DNA of 36,060 bases from Methanarcanum sp963640855 (GTDB lineage: Archaea; Thermoplasmatota; Thermoplasmata; Methanomassiliicoccales; Methanomethylophilaceae), in contig CAVIAJ010000015.1 of the NCBI GenBank assembly GCA_963640855.1, positions 1 through 36,060 on the forward strand. The letters run 5' to 3'. Positions 33,024-36,060 of the stretch are shown in pieces. Position numbers and translations under genes: made by a program. Numbering within the stretch: position 1 is the first letter of the stretch; each line of letters starts with the position of its first letter. The notes below the pieces were generated by a model. It ran no database searches. It was not told the DNA's origin and was given only the letters and a program-made list of their open reading frames with translations.

Positions 33024-33064
33024 CAGCGGATGCTTTCTCAGGTATGCCGCTGACTGATTTTTTA
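33024..33064 (+). terminator. Terminator of secG
   Basis: CAGCGG (33024-33029) pairs with CCGCTG (33047-33052) and is followed by a T-rich run (33058-33063). Confidence 0.55.
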
Positions 33065-33090
33065 TTTCGTTTCCTTTCGGAATCTACAGT

Positions 33091-33131
33091 AAAGAAAAAA
33101 CAATTGATACAGGGGATTTCGGCCCCTGTAT
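33091..33131 (-). terminator. Terminator of the antiporter gene
   Basis: ATACAGGGG-atttcgg-CCCCTGTAT is a perfect 9-bp stem; on the minus strand it is followed by TTTTTTCTTT, as expected downstream of the antiporter stop at 33149. Confidence 0.7.
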
Positions 33132-33148
33132 GAAAAGAGTTTCCGGAA

Positions 33149-34438
33149 TCACTCCTCCGAGTTTACGACTCCGTTCTTGTACTTCTTTGCAAACACCGCA
33201 GATAACAGCGGAGGTGCGATAATCGTTGTCGCTACGGACATCAAAACCACTATAGTGTACAGCGGAAGGAATTCATTTCCGAATATGCCCAATCCAATTG
33301 ATGCGACGATAATACCGACCTCTCCTCTCGGAATCATTCCGATACCGATGATGTTGAACGACTGTTTGTCTGTAGTTTTATCTCCGAGCTTCGCACCGAG
33401 ACCGCATCCGACATACTTTCCGATGATTGCAAGGATGAGAACGACAACGAATGAAACAATCACTTCAGACGTAATCGCACTGATATCCACCATAAGTCCT
33501 ACATAGACGAAGAAGAACGATACAAGGAACGTTGTGATTCCTTCGACCTTTTCCTCGAGTCTCCATTCTTTTGCGTAATCCGCGAAGATCATTCCCGCAA
33601 GGAACGAACCTATGATTGCCGCGAGTCCGATAAATTCCGCAAGCCATGCGAATCCGATACATACTGCGATGGAAACCGCCAGCATGTTAAGTCTGAGAGG
33701 AACGTAATCCGGATTCTCGATCAGTTTTGCTTCTCTCCTTGCCTTTACCGCATCGTAGATTTTAGGTACGAATACACCTGCGAATACCATTACCGCAATC
33801 ACGAATACGAATGCTTCAACTGTAATCAGAATAACGTTTCCGATATCGACATCTCCGGATGAACCTGCCATTCCGGAAACGATTGCGAGAACGATCATTC
33901 CCAACACATCATCGATAACCGCGGCACCGATGATGATTCTCGATTCTTTGGCTTCGATTAAGTGTTTGTCTTTAATCACACGCGCCGTAATTCCTACGCT
34001 CGTCGCGACCATGGCCGCTCCGAGGAACAGTGCGTACTGAGTGTTACCGCTCATGTAAACAAAGTCAACGTAGATGAAACCGAAAATGAACGGAACTATG
34101 ACTCCGAGTAATGCTACAAGGAACGCAGTCTTACCGACAGACATCAGATCTTTTACGCTTGTCTCCAATCCTACGGAGAACAGAAGGAACATAACGCCTA
34201 TTTCAGCGAAAACTTCGAGAGTTTCGTATGTCTCTCCCGGCAGACGCACTCCGCCTGCCATCTCATACAATCCCAAAGATTGCGCAATCGACTGATCGCC
34301 TATGCTGATCGTCAGGATGATACCTATCAGAATCTCTCCGACGAGTCCGGGTATTCCGAATCTGTTGAACAGAAGAGATGCCAACTTCGCAAGGATGAAG
34401 ACAACCGTGAGCATCAACAGAATATTCGCTAGTTCCAT
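33149..34438 (-). CDS. Na+/H+ antiporter, CPA2 (NapA/KefB-like)
   Basis: The 429-residue membrane protein has about 12-13 helices in the CPA2 fold. FGIPGLVGEILIGIILT near the start, a GLETSVKDL segment after it, and the paired acidic region VIDDVLGMIVLAI (Asp-Asp, ion binding) match NapA/KefB-type sodium or potassium/proton antiporters. No C-terminal TrkA-N domain is present, so it is a bare exchanger. The ATG at 34438 is preferred over the GTG at 34459, since the TATA box (34462-34469, minus strand) is 27 nt from 34438 and only 6 nt from the GTG. Confidence 0.9.
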   Translation of the reverse strand: MELANILLMLTVVFILAKLASLLFNRFGIPGLVGEILIGIILTISIGDQSIAQSLGLYEMAGGVRLPGETYETLEVFAEIGVMFLLFSVGLETSVKDLMSVGKTAFLVALLGVIVPFIFGFIYVDFVYMSGNTQYALFLGAAMVATSVGITARVIKDKHLIEAKESRIIIGAAVIDDVLGMIVLAIVSGMAGSSGDVDIGNVILITVEAFVFVIAVMVFAGVFVPKIYDAVKARREAKLIENPDYVPLRLNMLAVSIAVCIGFAWLAEFIGLAAIIGSFLAGMIFADYAKEWRLEEKVEGITTFLVSFFFVYVGLMVDISAITSEVIVSFVVVLILAIIGKYVGCGLGAKLGDKTTDKQSFNIIGIGMIPRGEVGIIVASIGLGIFGNEFLPLYTIVVLMSVATTIIAPPLLSAVFAKKYKNGVVNSEE

Positions 34439-34461
34439 GATCCCCACATATATTTTCACCC

Positions 34462-34469
34462 TATAAATA
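34462..34469 (-). promoter_or_regulatory. TATA box for the antiporter gene
   Basis: Minus-strand TATTTATA, 27.5 nt from the ATG at 34438; decides the start codon. Confidence 0.55.
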
Positions 34470-34500
34470 GACAGGGAATTTGAGAAGTGTGAATAATAGT

Positions 34501-34531
34501 GCGGATATCGGTGCGAATGACCGATATCCGC
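34501..34531. terminator. Perfect hairpin downstream of the repeat protein
   Basis: GCGGATATCGG-tgcgaatga-CCGATATCCGC, an 11-bp stem, 30 nt past the stop of the repeat protein on its strand. The T tract is weak, so it may be a 3'-end hairpin instead of a strict terminator. Confidence 0.55.
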
Positions 34532-34560
34532 CGAAAAACGGACGGATTGTCTGTTCGTAA

Positions 34561-35853
34561 TCAGTTTAACGTCATTCCGCTGCCGTCACGTGACTCCGCA
34601 AGAACAGCCGAATCGGCATTGCTGCCTCTGGAAACGGGTTGCTCGGGACCGCTGATGAATTCCTCGATACTCTTCTTCTTACCCATCCTGAAGCTGAAAC
34701 CGGTCTTTCCGGGTGTGGATGTTGCGGCGAATGAAAATCTGAACGTTGCGGTCGTCGTCACGGAATCCGTGAAGGGAGTGACTGCCGTTTCCTGTATTTT
34801 CCCGGGAATCTCTGTTGATATTTCTTCCGAAACGGGTTCTGCGATTTCGGTGATTACGTATTCGGGAACATATTTAACGGGAACTTCGATTACAGTCTCT
34901 TCTGTGACAGGCTCTCCGAATTCGGTGATTACGTATTCGGAAACATATTTAACGGGAACTTCGACTACAGTCTCTTCTGTGACAGGCTCTCCGAATTCGG
35001 TGATTACGTATTCGGGAACATATTTCACAGAAACTTCGATTGTTGTTTCTTCAACAGTTGATTCTCCGAATTCCGAAATTACATATTCGGGAACATACGG
35101 TTCCTCAAACTCCGAAATCACACTGTCCGGGATTTCTTCGCATTCGGAAGATTCTTCGAATACTTCCGGTACGAGTGCGGGCATGACATCGTTGTAGATG
35201 ATTGTTGCTGCGATTGTTTTGTAGAGATCATCGTAATCGACGCCGTCGTCAACAGGTTCTCCGACAGCTTCGGTGACAGGTTCCTCAACGGTGAACTCGT
35301 GACTGAATGTCGGCTGTTCGGCTGCACACGACGATGTTGCCGCTTCTGCAAATTCCATAGGAACGGAAACTATACTGAAATCATCATCTGCCACTGTATC
35401 CTCGGAATCTGATACAAAGTGTGATACTTCATCATCCGCTACACAGACAACATCGGAAACATCCTCTTCTGCAATTGCATCTGATGCACCGATAACCGCA
35501 GGTTCCTCGACTGAAGGTACTTCTGCGATTTCTTCGATTGCAGATATCTTGACAGTGGAAATCTCTTCGACTGCGGGCTGAATTTCTCCGTATGCTGTTT
35601 TCTCTTCAATCTGCAGTGCAGGAACGGCATCGGATACTTCTGCGATCTCCGCAGGTTTGTCGTATCTTCTGATTTCCATGCAGAAACCGGGTCCGCCCGC
35701 AAGGTGAATGCGGCGGTCCTTTCTGAATTTCATCCCTGTGGATTTCTCCAACCTGCTTAACGCGGTGTCCGCGAATCCGTCAAGTCTTGCAACTACGTTG
35801 TTAATAACGTCCTTTGCAAAGCTGACGCTAGTGCTTAGGTCCTTAGAACCCAT
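34561..35853 (-). CDS. Acidic repeat protein of unknown function
   Basis: I do not recognise this 430-residue protein. Residues 1-65 are folded-looking and include a basic RKDRR stretch and GGPGFCMEIRRYD. Residues 66-250 are very rich in Glu, Asp, Val and Ala and are probably disordered. Four 25-residue repeats follow (start residues 253, 278, 303, 328; consensus YVPEYVITEFGEPVTEETVV then EVPVK). The C-terminal ~75 residues include FRFSFAATSTPGKTGFSFRMGKKK, then a polar tail. No signal peptide or membrane helix is seen, so it is likely cytoplasmic. The gene is alone on its strand. Confidence 0.75.
   Translation of the reverse strand: MGSKDLSTSVSFAKDVINNVVARLDGFADTALSRLEKSTGMKFRKDRRIHLAGGPGFCMEIRRYDKPAEIAEVSDAVPALQIEEKTAYGEIQPAVEEISTVKISAIEEIAEVPSVEEPAVIGASDAIAEEDVSDVVCVADDEVSHFVSDSEDTVADDDFSIVSVPMEFAEAATSSCAAEQPTFSHEFTVEEPVTEAVGEPVDDGVDYDDLYKTIAATIIYNDVMPALVPEVFEESSECEEIPDSVISEFEEPYVPEYVISEFGESTVEETTIEVSVKYVPEYVITEFGEPVTEETVVEVPVKYVSEYVITEFGEPVTEETVIEVPVKYVPEYVITEIAEPVSEEISTEIPGKIQETAVTPFTDSVTTTATFRFSFAATSTPGKTGFSFRMGKKKSIEEFISGPEQPVSRGSNADSAVLAESRDGSGMTLN
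34798..35097. repeat. 75-bp in-frame tandem repeats
   Basis: Four units of 75 bp encode the 25-residue repeats; TGATTACGTA recurs at 34851, 34926 and 35001, with a diverged copy at 35076. The two middle units are nearly identical at DNA level, which points to recent duplication. Confidence 0.85.
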
Positions 35854-36060
35854 TTCAATCCCATCCGACAGCTCTATCGAAGTGACCGTAAATAAAGACT
35901 TCGTAAGCTGTTCTGAAAATATGATGTGTCAGTGCTCCGTAAACTTCGTATAATTGACTTTTCAAGCAAAATATCCGATTAAAAATGAAGAAAAATATCC
36001 GCCCAGTTAAGGGCGGAAAGAATGCGGGTTTCCCCGCAGTTTGAAATCATTCTGTCTTCG
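35854..36060. other. Intergenic end of window
   Basis: No coding frame is supported. Two hairpins near the edge, TCCGCCC-agttaa-GGGCGGA (35998-36017) and GCGGG-tttc-CCCGC (36024-36037), are followed on the minus strand by T-rich sequence (about 35985-35997), so they look like the terminator of a minus-strand gene beyond the window. Confidence 0.5.

Noticed and set aside
34499..35197. Serine/threonine-rich plus-strand protein of 232 residues
   Set aside because: It is the complement of the repeat protein's coding region; its repeats just mirror the 75-bp units, and it has no promoter.

Overview
The window is chromosomal DNA of an archaeon. It carries topoisomerase VI (both subunits), archaeosine synthase ArcS, Sec61-beta, class I lysyl-tRNA synthetase, an archaeal DRG GTPase and the two-subunit aspartate carbamoyltransferase. 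Promoters are TATA boxes placed about 26 nt before start codons, and the 5S rRNA gene stands alone. None of the 29 native protein genes ends in TAG (23 TGA, 6 TAA). These traits suggest class Thermoplasmata, and the TAG avoidance points to the pyrrolysine-using Methanomassiliicoccales; that placement is inference, because no methanogenesis or pyl gene is in view.

Layout. 1-2.6 kb: DEAD-box RNA helicase, tRNA-Gly and a TetR-type regulator. 2.8-4.2 kb: an IS481-like element with 9-bp target duplication, inserted inside a palindromic operator between the regulator and the divergent MMPL/RND exporter (4.3-6.8 kb). 6.9-9.5 kb: low-molecular-weight phosphatase, a small membrane protein, a candidate ncRNA and arcS. 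9.5-12.5 kb: operon pyrB-pyrI-UPF0200 kinase-small protein-DUF92 membrane protein. 12.5 kb: 5S rRNA. 13-15.4 kb: PEP synthase with a structured leader. 15.4-17.5 kb: BASS-type transporter, CBS/ParB-like protein and tRNA-Asp. 17.6-20.6 kb: ABC importer of the FecCD/BtuCD type. 20.7-21.4 kb: panD-rnhA. 21.4-24 kb: hisS, a DRG GTPase with a non-canonical start, and a second candidate ncRNA. 24.1-28.4 kb: membrane zinc-ribbon protein, top6B, top6A. 28.4-29.8 kb: an AAA_14/DUF4143 ATPase preceded by five 20-bp palindromes spaced 40-41 bp. 29.8-31.4 kb: lysS. 31.4-32.8 kb: an IS5-like element. 32.8-36 kb: Sec61-beta, a Na+/H+ antiporter and an acidic protein with 25-residue repeats.

How the genes relate. 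Most of the window is housekeeping: translation (hisS, lysS, tRNAs, 5S, DRG), DNA topology (TopoVI), pyrimidine and beta-alanine/CoA precursor synthesis, gluconeogenesis and secretion. The accessory signals are the TetR/MMPL efflux unit broken into by an IS, the ABC importer, and the AAA ATPase with its phased palindrome array. The array is the most unusual structure seen: four spacings close to four helical turns, with the last copy lying between the TATA box and a leaderless start codon, which suggests cooperative autoregulation.
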